From Leadbetterella sp964563435 (GTDB lineage Bacteria > Bacteroidota > Bacteroidia > Cytophagales > Spirosomataceae): a stretch of DNA of 64,000 bases. The stretch is taken from contig CAZLXI010000009.1 of NCBI GenBank assembly GCA_964563435.1, forward strand, positions 70,341-134,340, given 5' to 3'. The position numbers were made by a program, and so were the translations under genes. Under the pieces are notes generated by a model. It made no database searches and was not told the origin of the DNA. It saw only the letters and a program-made list of their open reading frames with translations. Of this stretch, positions 24,871 to 33,335 are shown piece by piece. How positions within the stretch are numbered: position 1 is the first letter of the stretch; every line of letters begins with the position of its first letter.

Positions 24871-25157
24871 TTAGTTAGAATGGAGGTTGTCCGCACAACC
24901 GGAAGCTGAGGCCCGGGCACTCGGCAAGTATGAAACGATACATGCGGGTAAGGCGTGAGAAACGTTCAGGCATGAACTTTCCGAAGTAAGGTGTTAAGAT
25001 TATTTAAGCGATACCGGGATGAGTCAAAAAGGAAAACTTATAGCTTTGAATACACAGGGGGCTGATCGTACAGCCTTAGGATGAGGTCATGGACACTCAT
25101 TAAGCCTGACCGCATACGAAAGCCGTCAGAACTTAGAGCGGTTATTTTATTATCGGA
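24871..25157 (+). ncRNA. Putative Cas12f-type guide RNA downstream of dCas12f
   Basis: The 302 bases between dCas12f and the converging bshB1 have no gene but many pairings: GGTTGT/ACAACC (24885-24900), GTAT/ATAC (24928-24941), GTTC/GAAC (24964-24977), GGCTG/CAGCC (25060-25075) and ATGAG/CTCAT (25081-25100). The segment GGGCTG-loop-CAGCCTTA followed by the GAG stem resembles the Un1Cas12f1 tracrRNA (GGGCTG-loop-CAGCCTAA, then CGAG). The loop TCGTA (25066-25070) is complementary to TACGA at 25115-25119, matching the Cas12f pseudoknot between this loop and the end of the repeat. A second pairing, GTCA (25086-25089) with TGAC (25107-25110), is possible. By analogy the guide begins near 25120-25122. 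Ends are inferred. Confidence 0.7.
25121..25140 (+). other. Candidate guide segment of the putative guide RNA
   Basis: If the pseudoknot strand 25115-25119 marks the scaffold end as in Cas12f1, the following 20 bases (agccgtcagaacttagagcg) would be the guide; the boundary may shift by a few bases. By eye I found no convincing full-length match elsewhere in the window. Confidence 0.35.
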
Positions 25158-25877
25158 TCATAAGACATCAAATAAACTGTTTAACCCTATAGGCTTATCG
25201 ATTATTAATCCTTCGGCAAATTCTGCTCCTATTCGTCTCCCCCATTCTACATTTCGGGCCCTGACCTGATCAAAATAGCGGGGAGAGGTAATTGGCGTTT
25301 CGGCCTCTGTACTGAAGGGGTCATAAAACTGGCTCCTGTAGGCCCTGAAAGCTTCTTCTTTCTGGAGATAGAATGGGGTGATATCCAAAAGAATATCAGG
25401 TTCCAGATAAGTATCCTGAATGTAGTAAAAGAGTTTTTTTACTTCCCACACTTCCTGGTATTTTTCGGTGTTGTCGACGGTGTGTATTTTGGTTAAGCGG
25501 CTCGCAAAAACCGCTTCCTTTACCAGGTCTGATGCTCTCCCGTGGTCGGGATGCCTGTCGGTCTGGGGATTGGCGATCAATATTTCGGGCCTGAACCTGC
25601 GAATCAGCTGGACCACCTTAAGTATATTTTCTTCGGTTACCTGGAAAAAGCAGTCTCTCAAATGGAGATTGGACCGGTAGTGAAGACCTAATATCCTGGA
25701 GGCTTCTTCCGATTCGTTTAACCGGATCTCTGCACTGCCCCGTGTTCCCAGTTCGCCACACGTGAGATCCACAATTCCCACCTTCCTTCCTTCTTTTATG
25801 TGTTTGATAAGGGTGCCGCCTACCGCCACTTCCGCATCATCGGGATGCGCCGCTATCACCAGTATGTCGAGTTTCAT
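25158..25877 (-). CDS. bshB1: Bacillithiol biosynthesis deacetylase BshB1
   Basis: BshB deacetylates GlcNAc-malate to GlcN-malate, the second step of bacillithiol synthesis. The 239-residue LmbE/PIG-L fold protein has the zinc motif AAHPDDAEVAVGG near residue 10 and the HPDHGRAS third-ligand motif. GELGTRGS and YRSQFYDPFS are typical of BshB1. It lies 42 bases after the fatty acid hydroxylase-type gene and is probably co-transcribed from a promoter with the shared palindrome. Its 3' end meets the putative guide RNA tail to tail. bshA and bshC are not in the window. Confidence 0.9.
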   Translation of the reverse strand: MKLDILVIAAHPDDAEVAVGGTLIKHIKEGRKVGIVDLTCGELGTRGSAEIRLNESEEASRILGLHYRSNLHLRDCFFQVTEENILKVVQLIRRFRPEILIANPQTDRHPDHGRASDLVKEAVFASRLTKIHTVDNTEKYQEVWEVKKLFYYIQDTYLEPDILLDITPFYLQKEEAFRAYRSQFYDPFSTEAETPITSPRYFDQVRARNVEWGRRIGAEFAEGLIIDKPIGLNSLFDVL

Positions 25878-25919
25878 TTTAAAATATTGTCAATTCTGTT
25901 TTAAGATTTTTGTACTGCT

Positions 25920-26750
25920 TTATTTCGACATTTCGCTGCGCTCATCCTTTGATTTGAAAATAGGGTATCCCAATTGCACATACCAGGGCTCCTCATGGTA
26001 TTCTTCCAGTCCGTATTGTTCAGGATACTTTCTGGTGATGTGGGCGGTACCAAAAATTACATCCCATATAAAATACATATTCCCGTAATTTCCGTTGATC
26101 ACACCTATACCGTCACGGTCGTGAGCCGCATGATGGGCATGGTGTGTGGCCGGCGTGGAAATGAGACGTTCCACTATCCACATCACGGGATGCAGCCATT
26201 TGATTTTATATAGGGGCTTATCCCAGGCATAAGGAGAATGCGAAGCTATTCCGATCAGAAGTTTAAAAAAATATCCTACCAGGAAAGCCTGTCCGAATCC
26301 AAGAAAGATCAACGTGGCCGATACGAAGCGGGACGGGAAAATGAGTAAGTATACCCAGGAATTACGGGCAGACAGGAGTACGCTCATTTCGGGTGCGGAA
26401 TGATGTACACGATGGCCCTTCCATAACCATTCATAAGTATGGGCTGCCCTGTGCCACCAATATTGTGTAAAGTCTTCAAGGAGCGTTACAATGAGCAATC
26501 CTAACCAGAAATTGACGCCTTCAAAGTAATTGGCATATACAGGAAAGAAATATTGCAGCACATAGGTAGTAAATATGAAGCTTAACGGGCGGGTGATAAC
26601 ACTCGACATCAATAAGCCGGCTATCGTAATGTGCCATTCATTTTTATTCCAGCTTTTGCTTTTGAACACGCCGCCAATATATTCGGCCAGGCTGAAGGCG
26701 GTCAATAAAATGACTATTTCGTAGTAAATGGTAGTATCTGTAAATTTCAT
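25920..26750 (-). CDS. Fatty acid hydroxylase / sterol desaturase superfamily membrane protein
   Basis: The 276-residue protein has several membrane segments and the histidine clusters of the superfamily's di-iron site: WWHRAAH near residue 96, GHRVHH near 110, and THHAHHAAHD near 207. Such enzymes hydroxylate or desaturate lipid or sterol-like substrates; the substrate is unknown. A copy of the shared palindrome lies 28-40 bases upstream of its start, and it is followed by bshB1 in the same orientation. Confidence 0.85.
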   Translation of the reverse strand: MKFTDTTIYYEIVILLTAFSLAEYIGGVFKSKSWNKNEWHITIAGLLMSSVITRPLSFIFTTYVLQYFFPVYANYFEGVNFWLGLLIVTLLEDFTQYWWHRAAHTYEWLWKGHRVHHSAPEMSVLLSARNSWVYLLIFPSRFVSATLIFLGFGQAFLVGYFFKLLIGIASHSPYAWDKPLYKIKWLHPVMWIVERLISTPATHHAHHAAHDRDGIGVINGNYGNMYFIWDVIFGTAHITRKYPEQYGLEEYHEEPWYVQLGYPIFKSKDERSEMSK

Positions 26751-26768
26751 AGTTCAATAATTTATTTT

Positions 26769-26797
26769 AATAGATTTAATCTATAGAATTAGTAGTT
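26769..26797 (-). promoter_or_regulatory. Shared palindrome box, copy A
   Basis: AATCTATAGAATT (26778-26790) is a variant of the core AATCTATAGATT, overlapping a second palindrome (ATAGATT-T-AATCTAT, 26770-26784). It lies upstream of the fatty acid hydroxylase-type gene and bshB1. No exact -7 element is visible between box and start. Confidence 0.5.
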
Positions 26798-26819
26798 TTA
26801 TTGATATATTTTTATAATT

Positions 26820-28334
26820 TTATAATGATGAGTTTAGCCCGGCTAATGCTGTACGGGCTTTTATATCCACGGTATTTTTTAATTCATGCGCTTTATAGGA
26901 CAGCGCCTTTTCAAAATACACTCTGGCCTGTGCTTCTTGTCTGGCAGATTGGTATACATACCCCAAATGAAGGGCAGCATTTGCACTTTCGGAAACCCAG
27001 TCGGTTTTACTACTAATGGTGATCGCTTTTTTAAGGTGGGCTTCCGCTTCCGGGAGCTGACCGTATTGATGATGACAGATCCCGCTCAGGAAATAGTATT
27101 CGCTCAGCCATTCGTTGTTCAATGAAGCAGTGTCAACCTGTTTCAGGTACTTTAGTGTTTCCTTGTAATACCCTCCTTCCGTTGCTATTTTGGCCTGTAA
27201 TAGTGCTTTCTGGGGCTGTTCCCTGCTAATGAGCTGATGAATTTTTACCGCATTTTTATCCAGGTCAGAGTTGGAATTGCCCGATTGTGTGACCATCTTA
27301 AAGTGATAGGATGATTTTTCCCCGTTCCCGGAAAACCGGTAAGCATAATACAGCTTAAGATGCGTATCTTTAAGATAGGTCTTCCCTTTAGTGGCAAGCA
27401 GGTAGTTTTGGTATGCATTGACGGCCCGGTGGTAATCACCTGTCATCAGATAGCTGTCTCCCCTGTGCAGATCAAAAACAGGGCATTTCAGAAATGCATT
27501 GCCGGACGGGAGGCCGCTGAGAATTTTTAGCCCCTGGTCTGCCTGCCGGGTACGAAGGGAAACCGATGCCCCTAAAAACCGGGCATTCAGATCACCGGGC
27601 CTGGAATTAATATAGCTGAGCAAAGCCCGGTTGTCGCTTTCCCCGAACCGGGCGGTAAAGGCTTTTAAAAACAGGAAGCAATACAATGCCTCGTTACCCC
27701 ATATCTCATCTTTTGCGGCCTTTTCCAGTTCTGAAAACCCCTGGTTAACGGTCCCTTTTAACCCCAAAAGCTTCAAAGCCCACTTATAATTATCCGGAAC
27801 AGACCCCGTGATCACATGGATGGTTCCCAACGATTTATAGTGAGGAATAAAGCCGGGAAATTCTTTCCGGTTGGCCGAGAGCAGCCTGGAGGCCTGGACC
27901 AGGTTATATATGCCTTTGGTTTCTTTGCCTGATTTCAGCTTTAATATAGCCCATTGAATAAGGATCTCGGACCGGAGGAAGCGGTTGTAAGGGGAGGAGG
28001 GATCAAGGCTTTCGATCGCATTTAGCCTTGCCACCTCATTAGCCTGGGCCAGGTTAAAGCTACTCTCGCTGTTACTGTTCAATATCTCTATAAATTCAAG
28101 ATAGTTCTCAAGATAGATCCTGAACGGCCCGTTGGGAGGCAGCGTGGCAATACGGGATCTTGCATGGGTGGTCTCAAGGCTGAAGATCTGGTTATACAAT
28201 GCCGGAAAAGCGGGTGGCATGGTGAAGTCATTGCCGGAGGCCGGGTTATAAAGGATGAACAGAATAAAAGGTATAAATCTTTTTCCCTTTGCTGCCCGGG
28301 TTATTATGGAATATTCATAAGATCTTATAGACAT
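26820..28334 (-). CDS. Tetratricopeptide-repeat protein, exported
   Basis: The protein has 504 residues from ATG 28334; an in-frame TTG at 28367 falls inside the promoter and cannot be used. The N-terminus MSIRSYEYSI... followed by FIPFILFILYNPASG suggests a signal sequence. The chain is helical with TPR-like repeats, clearest near the C-terminus (YFLSGICHHQYGQLPEAEAH, SANAALHLGYVYQSARQEAQ). It probably acts as a periplasmic scaffold. It is divergent from susC; both control regions have the shared palindrome. Confidence 0.75.
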   Translation of the reverse strand: MSIRSYEYSIITRAAKGKRFIPFILFILYNPASGNDFTMPPAFPALYNQIFSLETTHARSRIATLPPNGPFRIYLENYLEFIEILNSNSESSFNLAQANEVARLNAIESLDPSSPYNRFLRSEILIQWAILKLKSGKETKGIYNLVQASRLLSANRKEFPGFIPHYKSLGTIHVITGSVPDNYKWALKLLGLKGTVNQGFSELEKAAKDEIWGNEALYCFLFLKAFTARFGESDNRALLSYINSRPGDLNARFLGASVSLRTRQADQGLKILSGLPSGNAFLKCPVFDLHRGDSYLMTGDYHRAVNAYQNYLLATKGKTYLKDTHLKLYYAYRFSGNGEKSSYHFKMVTQSGNSNSDLDKNAVKIHQLISREQPQKALLQAKIATEGGYYKETLKYLKQVDTASLNNEWLSEYYFLSGICHHQYGQLPEAEAHLKKAITISSKTDWVSESANAALHLGYVYQSARQEAQARVYFEKALSYKAHELKNTVDIKARTALAGLNSSL

Positions 28335-28364
28335 AATGATTAGTTTGCTTAGCTCAATCAGGGG

Positions 28365-28410
28365 CAAATATAAGAAGTGATTTTATTTATCCTACTAAAT
28401 CTATAGATTT
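28365..28410 (-). promoter_or_regulatory. Promoter of the TPR gene with shared palindrome, copy B
   Basis: A perfect 14-base palindrome AAATCTATAGATTT (28397-28410) lies upstream of TATATTTG (28372-28365), an exact -7 element. The box centre is about 32 bases upstream of the -7 element, and no -33 TTG is seen, which fits an activator-dependent promoter. Confidence 0.6.
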
Positions 28411-28543
28411 TATATTTTAATAATTTCTGCACATCATCATCAGGCATTTATACGTCTCTGAGGGAAAATTACAGGCAGAATATAACTATTTGAAGAGACT
28501 TATATGTTATTCCAATATTCTTAAAAATATTCCCATGATACGC

Positions 28544-28575
28544 TTGACATGGAGATTAAAATCATGCTAGGTTTG
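28544..28575 (+). promoter_or_regulatory. Promoter of the susC operon
   Basis: TTG (28544-28546) is followed after 21 bases by TAGGTTTG (28568-28575), matching the Bacteroidota promoter form. Transcription would begin near 28582. Confidence 0.6.
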
Positions 28576-28581
28576 AATACT

Positions 28582-28606
28582 CTATAAAATCTATAGATTA
28601 AATATA
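28582..28606 (+). promoter_or_regulatory. Shared palindrome box, copy C, at the susC transcription start
   Basis: The core AATCTATAGATT is at 28588-28599. The 25 bases 28582-28606 are identical to the reverse complement of 41974-41998 upstream of the encapsulin operon. Here the box lies at or just after the predicted transcription start, a repressor-like position, 14 bases before the ATG. Confidence 0.65.
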
Positions 28607-28619
28607 ATAAATAACTGAT

Positions 28620-31600
28620 ATGAAAGAATTTTATGTATTCCGAAGAATCCGGATGGTTCTGTTCTTCTCCTTGATCGTTTCAAATGCCTGGGCAAACCGG
28701 GCTGTTTCCGGTGTTGTAAAAGACAAAAATACGGGGGAGTCTCTTCCGGGTGTTTCTGTATTGGTAAAGGGAGGTACCCAGGGAGTGATAACTGATGTAA
28801 ACGGAGGCTTTTCGCTTCTGGTACCTGACCATGCGGTAACGTTAGTATTTACAAGCATAGGCTATATTTCGCAGGAAGTAATCTTATCGCCTGATCACTC
28901 CGGCCAGTTGCGGATAGAGCTTGAAGAAGACAGCCGAAGCCTGAGTGAGCTCATCGTAGTTGGCTACGGTACACAGACCAAAACCGAGTTTACGGGCTCT
29001 GCTGTTCAGATCAAAGGCGATGCCATCAAAGACCAGCCGGTTCAGAGCTTTGACCAGGCCCTGCAGGGAAGAGCCACCGGTGTGAGCATAGCCCAGCCCA
29101 ACGGGGTTTTGAATAACCCGCCGGTTATTCGTATCCGGGGGGTGAACTCGATCTCCCTGAGCTCGTATCCGCTGATAGTGGTGGATGGAGTGCCGATCAA
29201 TACCGGAAATATCTCGGCCGACTCCAATGTGCCCAATAACCCTTTGGGGGATATCAACCCGGCAGATATCGAATCGATCGATATTCTGAAAGATGCCGCT
29301 TCCACCGCTATTTATGGTTCAAGAGCGGCTGCCGGTGTTCTTCTGATCACCACAAAAAAGGGTAAGGAAGGCCGGATAAGAGTAGGCTATGAAGGCTGGG
29401 TGGGTGTTTCAGACGCCGTAAGATTGCCCGAGGTGCTTAATGCTGAGCAGTTTGTGGCCATTAAAAATGAATCGGTGCTTAACTCAAGACTGTTGTCTGG
29501 CGCGTCTGCTGAAAACTACGAACAGTTTTTCCCTGACCAGAATCCTGACGGTTCCAAGGTGGATACCCGTTGGTACGACTACATTTACAGAACCGGGGTT
29601 TCGCATAATCATGGGGTAAACATTTCGGGAGGTACCAAAAGCACCAGCTATTATTTTTCGGCTAACTATTCAGATCAAAAGGGTTTTCTGGTGGATAATG
29701 ATTTCAAGCGTAGCGGAATCCGCTTTAACATCGATCATAAGTTAAATGAATGGCTGAAGCTGAGAGGTAACTTCAGCTATAACAATACCTTTAACCAGTC
29801 GCCTAACTCCGGGTCTTTACCCAACAATGCCCAGCTGATCATCGGCGCAGCGAGGATGTCGTTTATTCTGCCGCCCAACGTTTCCCCGTTTAATGCAGAC
29901 GGAAGCTGGAATGTGACGCCTACAGGACAGATAGGCAACGGAAATAACAGGATCGTAAGCTCATACTATAACCCTGTGGCTCTTTATGAATTGTCGAAAT
30001 ATACTTCCGAAAATGACAGGGTGCTGGGTAACCTGGGAGCTACTTTGCGATTGTTAAAAGGTTTGGATCTAAGTACTACTTATTCCATTGACCGTCTGAA
30101 AACGGAGAATATCGGATTCAACAGTTCAAAGGTGGGTAGCTCTTCTACTACTACCGGTGGAAATGTTTATAATGTTTCGGCGCTCAGAGACAACTGGAAC
30201 TGGACCACTACACTAAACTACGATACCCGCTTAGCCAAAAATCACATTTCAGGTTTAGCGGGATATGACGTGCAAAAGTTCAGCAACTCCGGCTGGGGAG
30301 CTTCGGTAACGCAGGCAGCGGATACCTATTTTGAAGATTACCAGGGAACCTGGGGGAATATTACCCCTACGGGAAACTTCATTAACGAGCGTGCTTATGT
30401 ATCTTACTTCGGACGTTTGAATTACGATTACGCCGACCGGTATTTCTTCACGCTTAACTACCGAAGAGACGGAAGCTCACCACTTGGAGCCAACTTTAAA
30501 TTTGGTGACTTCGGCGGGGTCTCTGCCGGCTGGCTGCTTTCAGAAGAAGATTTCTTCAAAAATTCTTCTATCCGTAATGTGCTGAGCGCTGCTAAATTAA
30601 AAGCCAGCTGGGGAAGGGTAGGGAACGGCAACCTGAATAACGCCTACGGTTCACTGGAGCTCTATGGCGCTTCGCTTTACGGCAGTGCTCCCACATGGGC
30701 GTTAAACCAGGCCGGAAATCCCGACCTGGCCTGGGAAACCAGCGACCAAACCAACATTGGGGCAGAGCTGGGATTCTGGAATAACCGGATCCAGACCGAG
30801 ATCACCTGGTTTAACAATGATGTAAACGGGCTGATTCTCAGTGCTCCGCAGGCGCCTTCCAAGGGGATTCCGGGAGATGCCATCCTGGCCAACGTAGGCT
30901 CATTGTATAACCGTGGCCTGGAACTGGGCATTCATGCCAACCTTATTCGTAAGGATAATTTTTCATGGAATGCCGGCCTGAATATCACTTCGGTGACCAA
31001 CAAGGTAACGGCTCTTGCTGCCGGTAATGCCGACATCATCGGCACTACCCACGTGGCGGCCAATGCCTTTAACGTAACCCGTGTGGGCTATTCCGTGGGT
31101 AGTTTGTACGGAGCTTTGGTAGACGGGGTCAATCCCGACAACGGACGTATCGTGTTTATCAATAAAGACGGAGAGAAAGTTCAGTTTACCCATGTGGCGG
31201 GAGCCGGAGATTACCGGTGGTCTTATCTTGACGGAAGAGAAGCTCCTGCGATCACGGCCTCTGATTACCAGATTTTAGGAAATGCCCTTCCCAAATGGTA
31301 CGGTGGGTTTAACAGCTCCTTTACCTGGTATAATTTTGATTTAGGACTGAATTTTACCTTTGCCGGAGGCAATTATATTATGAACGGAACCCGGGCCACC
31401 CTGCTGGATCAACGGTACTTCAATAACAGCGCAGAGGTTCTGACCCGCTGGCAGAAACCCGGAGACATCACGAATGTGCCCCGATTAGTATATAATGATC
31501 AGCTTTCCAACGGTAACAGCGGCCCGGTGTCTACCAATGTGGAGAAAGGTGATTTTCTCCGCCTGCAGAATATCAGCCTGGGTTACAGGATACCTTCAGG

Positions 31601-31793
31601 CCTTTTGGGAGGCTCAGGTATAAACTCTGTCCGGGTGTATGCACAGGTATCCAACGCCTTTCTCTGGACCCGCTATTCCGGTCTTGACCCCGAGTCATCC
31701 TCCAACAGCAACTCGAATACCTCTCCGGGTATAGAGCTGAATTCCATAGGACAGGCGCGTACATTTACTTTCGGACTGAATCTGGGCTTTTAA
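28620..31793 (+). CDS. susC-like: SusC/RagA-family TonB-dependent outer-membrane transporter
   Basis: The 1057-residue protein has a signal peptide (to about residue 25), a carboxypeptidase-D-like N-terminal domain (SGVVKDKNTGESLPGVSVLV), a plug domain (ELIVVGYGTQTKTEFTGSAV, IRIRGVNSISLSSYPLIVVD) and a beta-barrel ending in FTFGLNLGF. With SusD it forms a pair that imports oligosaccharides, peptides or other large nutrients. No glycosidase is in this operon; the following genes are a dipeptidase and a dioxygenase, so the substrate may be peptide-like or sulfur-containing rather than a glycan. The control region has the palindrome shared with the encapsulin operon. Confidence 0.95.
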   Translation: MKEFYVFRRIRMVLFFSLIVSNAWANRAVSGVVKDKNTGESLPGVSVLVKGGTQGVITDVNGGFSLLVPDHAVTLVFTSIGYISQEVILSPDHSGQLRIELEEDSRSLSELIVVGYGTQTKTEFTGSAVQIKGDAIKDQPVQSFDQALQGRATGVSIAQPNGVLNNPPVIRIRGVNSISLSSYPLIVVDGVPINTGNISADSNVPNNPLGDINPADIESIDILKDAASTAIYGSRAAAGVLLITTKKGKEGRIRVGYEGWVGVSDAVRLPEVLNAEQFVAIKNESVLNSRLLSGASAENYEQFFPDQNPDGSKVDTRWYDYIYRTGVSHNHGVNISGGTKSTSYYFSANYSDQKGFLVDNDFKRSGIRFNIDHKLNEWLKLRGNFSYNNTFNQSPNSGSLPNNAQLIIGAARMSFILPPNVSPFNADGSWNVTPTGQIGNGNNRIVSSYYNPVALYELSKYTSENDRVLGNLGATLRLLKGLDLSTTYSIDRLKTENIGFNSSKVGSSSTTTGGNVYNVSALRDNWNWTTTLNYDTRLAKNHISGLAGYDVQKFSNSGWGASVTQAADTYFEDYQGTWGNITPTGNFINERAYVSYFGRLNYDYADRYFFTLNYRRDGSSPLGANFKFGDFGGVSAGWLLSEEDFFKNSSIRNVLSAAKLKASWGRVGNGNLNNAYGSLELYGASLYGSAPTWALNQAGNPDLAWETSDQTNIGAELGFWNNRIQTEITWFNNDVNGLILSAPQAPSKGIPGDAILANVGSLYNRGLELGIHANLIRKDNFSWNAGLNITSVTNKVTALAAGNADIIGTTHVAANAFNVTRVGYSVGSLYGALVDGVNPDNGRIVFINKDGEKVQFTHVAGAGDYRWSYLDGREAPAITASDYQILGNALPKWYGGFNSSFTWYNFDLGLNFTFAGGNYIMNGTRATLLDQRYFNNSAEVLTRWQKPGDITNVPRLVYNDQLSNGNSGPVSTNVEKGDFLRLQNISLGYRIPSGLLGGSGINSVRVYAQVSNAFLWTRYSGLDPESSSNSNSNTSPGIELNSIGQARTFTFGLNLGF

Positions 31794-31813
31794 TCATTAA
31801 ACAATTAACCATC

Positions 31814-33244
31814 ATGAAAAATAAATATATTCTAAGCGGACTTTTGCTGACATTGACCGTAACGTCTTGTGATCAGGACCAGCTCCTTAACACCGTTCCT
31901 CCCACCCAGCTAAGCTCATCCGATGTGTTTGAAACGCCGGAACGTATCCTTGGTTTGGTGAACGGGGTCTATAAGGCTTTGAAAAGCGCGAGCTTTTACG
32001 GAGGCAGGTATTTTCTTTATACGGATGTCAGAGGAGAAGATTTCATCAATATCACCGGCAACACATTTACGGGATATGAAAGCTGGAACAACTCTTACGC
32101 TCCCGGTTCCAATGATATCATCAGCTTGTGGTCGGCCGGTTATACGACTATAAACCAGGCCAATGTGCTGATTGACGGTTTGCAGAAAAACTCAGGGAAA
32201 ATCAGTGCTGCGCTTGAGGCCCAATATATAGGGGAAGCCAAATTTCTGAGGGCGCTGGCCTATTACAGCCTGGTTACGGCGTATGCCCGTCCTTACAATG
32301 AAAATAACGGTTCTTCGCCCGGCCTGCCCCTGCGTTTGCTTGCTGAGACCACCCCGGCAAACAATGACCTGGCCAGGAGTACGGTGGCTGAGATATACAA
32401 CCAGATTCTTAAAGACCTGAACGATGCAGAATCAGGACTTCCGCAAAGCCATGCTACGGCACTTCTGAATACTACCCGTGCGCATAAGAATACAGCTATA
32501 GCTTTAAAAACAAGGGTTTATCTTAGCCAGAACAATTGGGATAAGGTGATTGAGGAGGCCGGGAAGATCGTGCCGCAAACCTCGGCTCCCTTTTCGGCCA
32601 CCACCGGGGTGAATCACCAGCTTCAAAATGTAGTACAGATCTTTAGCGCTAATTTTACTTCAAACGAGTCTGTTTTCTCCATTCCGTTCACCACCCTGGA
32701 TAATTATGGCGGACAATCCTCCCTGGCGTATATCTATAACACCAATTCGGAGTATTACCTGAACCCTGCCGGGATTTACGGAGACGCTCAGTGGGGTTCT
32801 GCCGACCTTCGCAGAGAGTGGCTCAGAGTTACGGGCGGCAGGGCATTTTTGGCCAAATTCGGTGCCACAGCCCCATTCCTGAATTATATACCTGTGATAC
32901 GCTATTCGGAAGTACTGCTGAACTACGCCGAAGCTTTGGCAAGAAAAGGGGAAACTCCGCTGGCACAGGCTCTTTTAAAAGAAGTACACAACCGCTCTGA
33001 TGCTTCGTTTGTTTTCCCTGAAGCTTCTTTGTCTACGCCAACCGCTTTGATAAATACTATTCTGAAAGAGCGGAGAATCGAGCTGTTAGGTGAAGGATTC
33101 CGGTCAAATGACCTCCTGAGAAATCTGCTGCCCATTCCTGCCAAAGGAAGCGCTTCTCTCTCTGCCGGGCAGGTAGACCCGCAGGATGCGAACTATGTTT
33201 TCCCGATATCGAATACGGAGATCGCTACAAATAAGCTGCTGTAA
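31814..33244 (+). CDS. susD-like: SusD/RagB-family nutrient-binding outer-membrane lipoprotein
   Basis: The 476-residue lipoprotein has lipobox LTVTSC near residue 23. The helical SusD fold shows INQANVLIDGLQKN, YIGEAKFLRALAYYSLVTAY, the TPR-like central helices, and the C-terminal VIRYSEVLLNYAEALARKGE and KERRIELLGEGFRSNDLLRN motifs. It caps the SusC barrel and binds substrate at the surface. It starts 20 bases after susC in the same transcript. The C-terminal VFPISNTEIATNKLL is typical. Confidence 0.95.
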   Translation: MKNKYILSGLLLTLTVTSCDQDQLLNTVPPTQLSSSDVFETPERILGLVNGVYKALKSASFYGGRYFLYTDVRGEDFINITGNTFTGYESWNNSYAPGSNDIISLWSAGYTTINQANVLIDGLQKNSGKISAALEAQYIGEAKFLRALAYYSLVTAYARPYNENNGSSPGLPLRLLAETTPANNDLARSTVAEIYNQILKDLNDAESGLPQSHATALLNTTRAHKNTAIALKTRVYLSQNNWDKVIEEAGKIVPQTSAPFSATTGVNHQLQNVVQIFSANFTSNESVFSIPFTTLDNYGGQSSLAYIYNTNSEYYLNPAGIYGDAQWGSADLRREWLRVTGGRAFLAKFGATAPFLNYIPVIRYSEVLLNYAEALARKGETPLAQALLKEVHNRSDASFVFPEASLSTPTALINTILKERRIELLGEGFRSNDLLRNLLPIPAKGSASLSAGQVDPQDANYVFPISNTEIATNKLL

Positions 33245-33286
33245 ATGATTTTGTATATAAGGTACGATTGTTGGAAAAACCATGTT

Positions 33287-33312
33287 ATGACCTCACCGTT
33301 TGGTGAGGTCAT
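33287..33312 (+). promoter_or_regulatory. Strong hairpin between susD and the dipeptidase gene
   Basis: ATGACCTCACC (33287-33297) pairs perfectly with GGTGAGGTCAT (33302-33312) around a four-base loop. No T-run follows, so it is more likely an mRNA-processing or partial-attenuation site that sets different expression of susCD and the downstream enzymes. Confidence 0.5.
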
Positions 33313-33335
33313 CATCCTCATCAAAAATTAAAACT

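Noticed and set aside
24856..25157. CRISPR array downstream of the Cas12f-like gene
   Set aside because: No direct repeats with regular spacing are present; the segment is better explained as one structured RNA.
24871..25157. Group II intron or other known large ribozyme
   Set aside because: The dense hairpins first suggested it, but there is no reverse transcriptase and I cannot find a domain V; the Cas12f-like core fits better.
28397..28410. Shared palindrome read as a transcription terminator
   Set aside because: The stem is AT-rich and short, and copies lie upstream of genes with promoters, not after stops.
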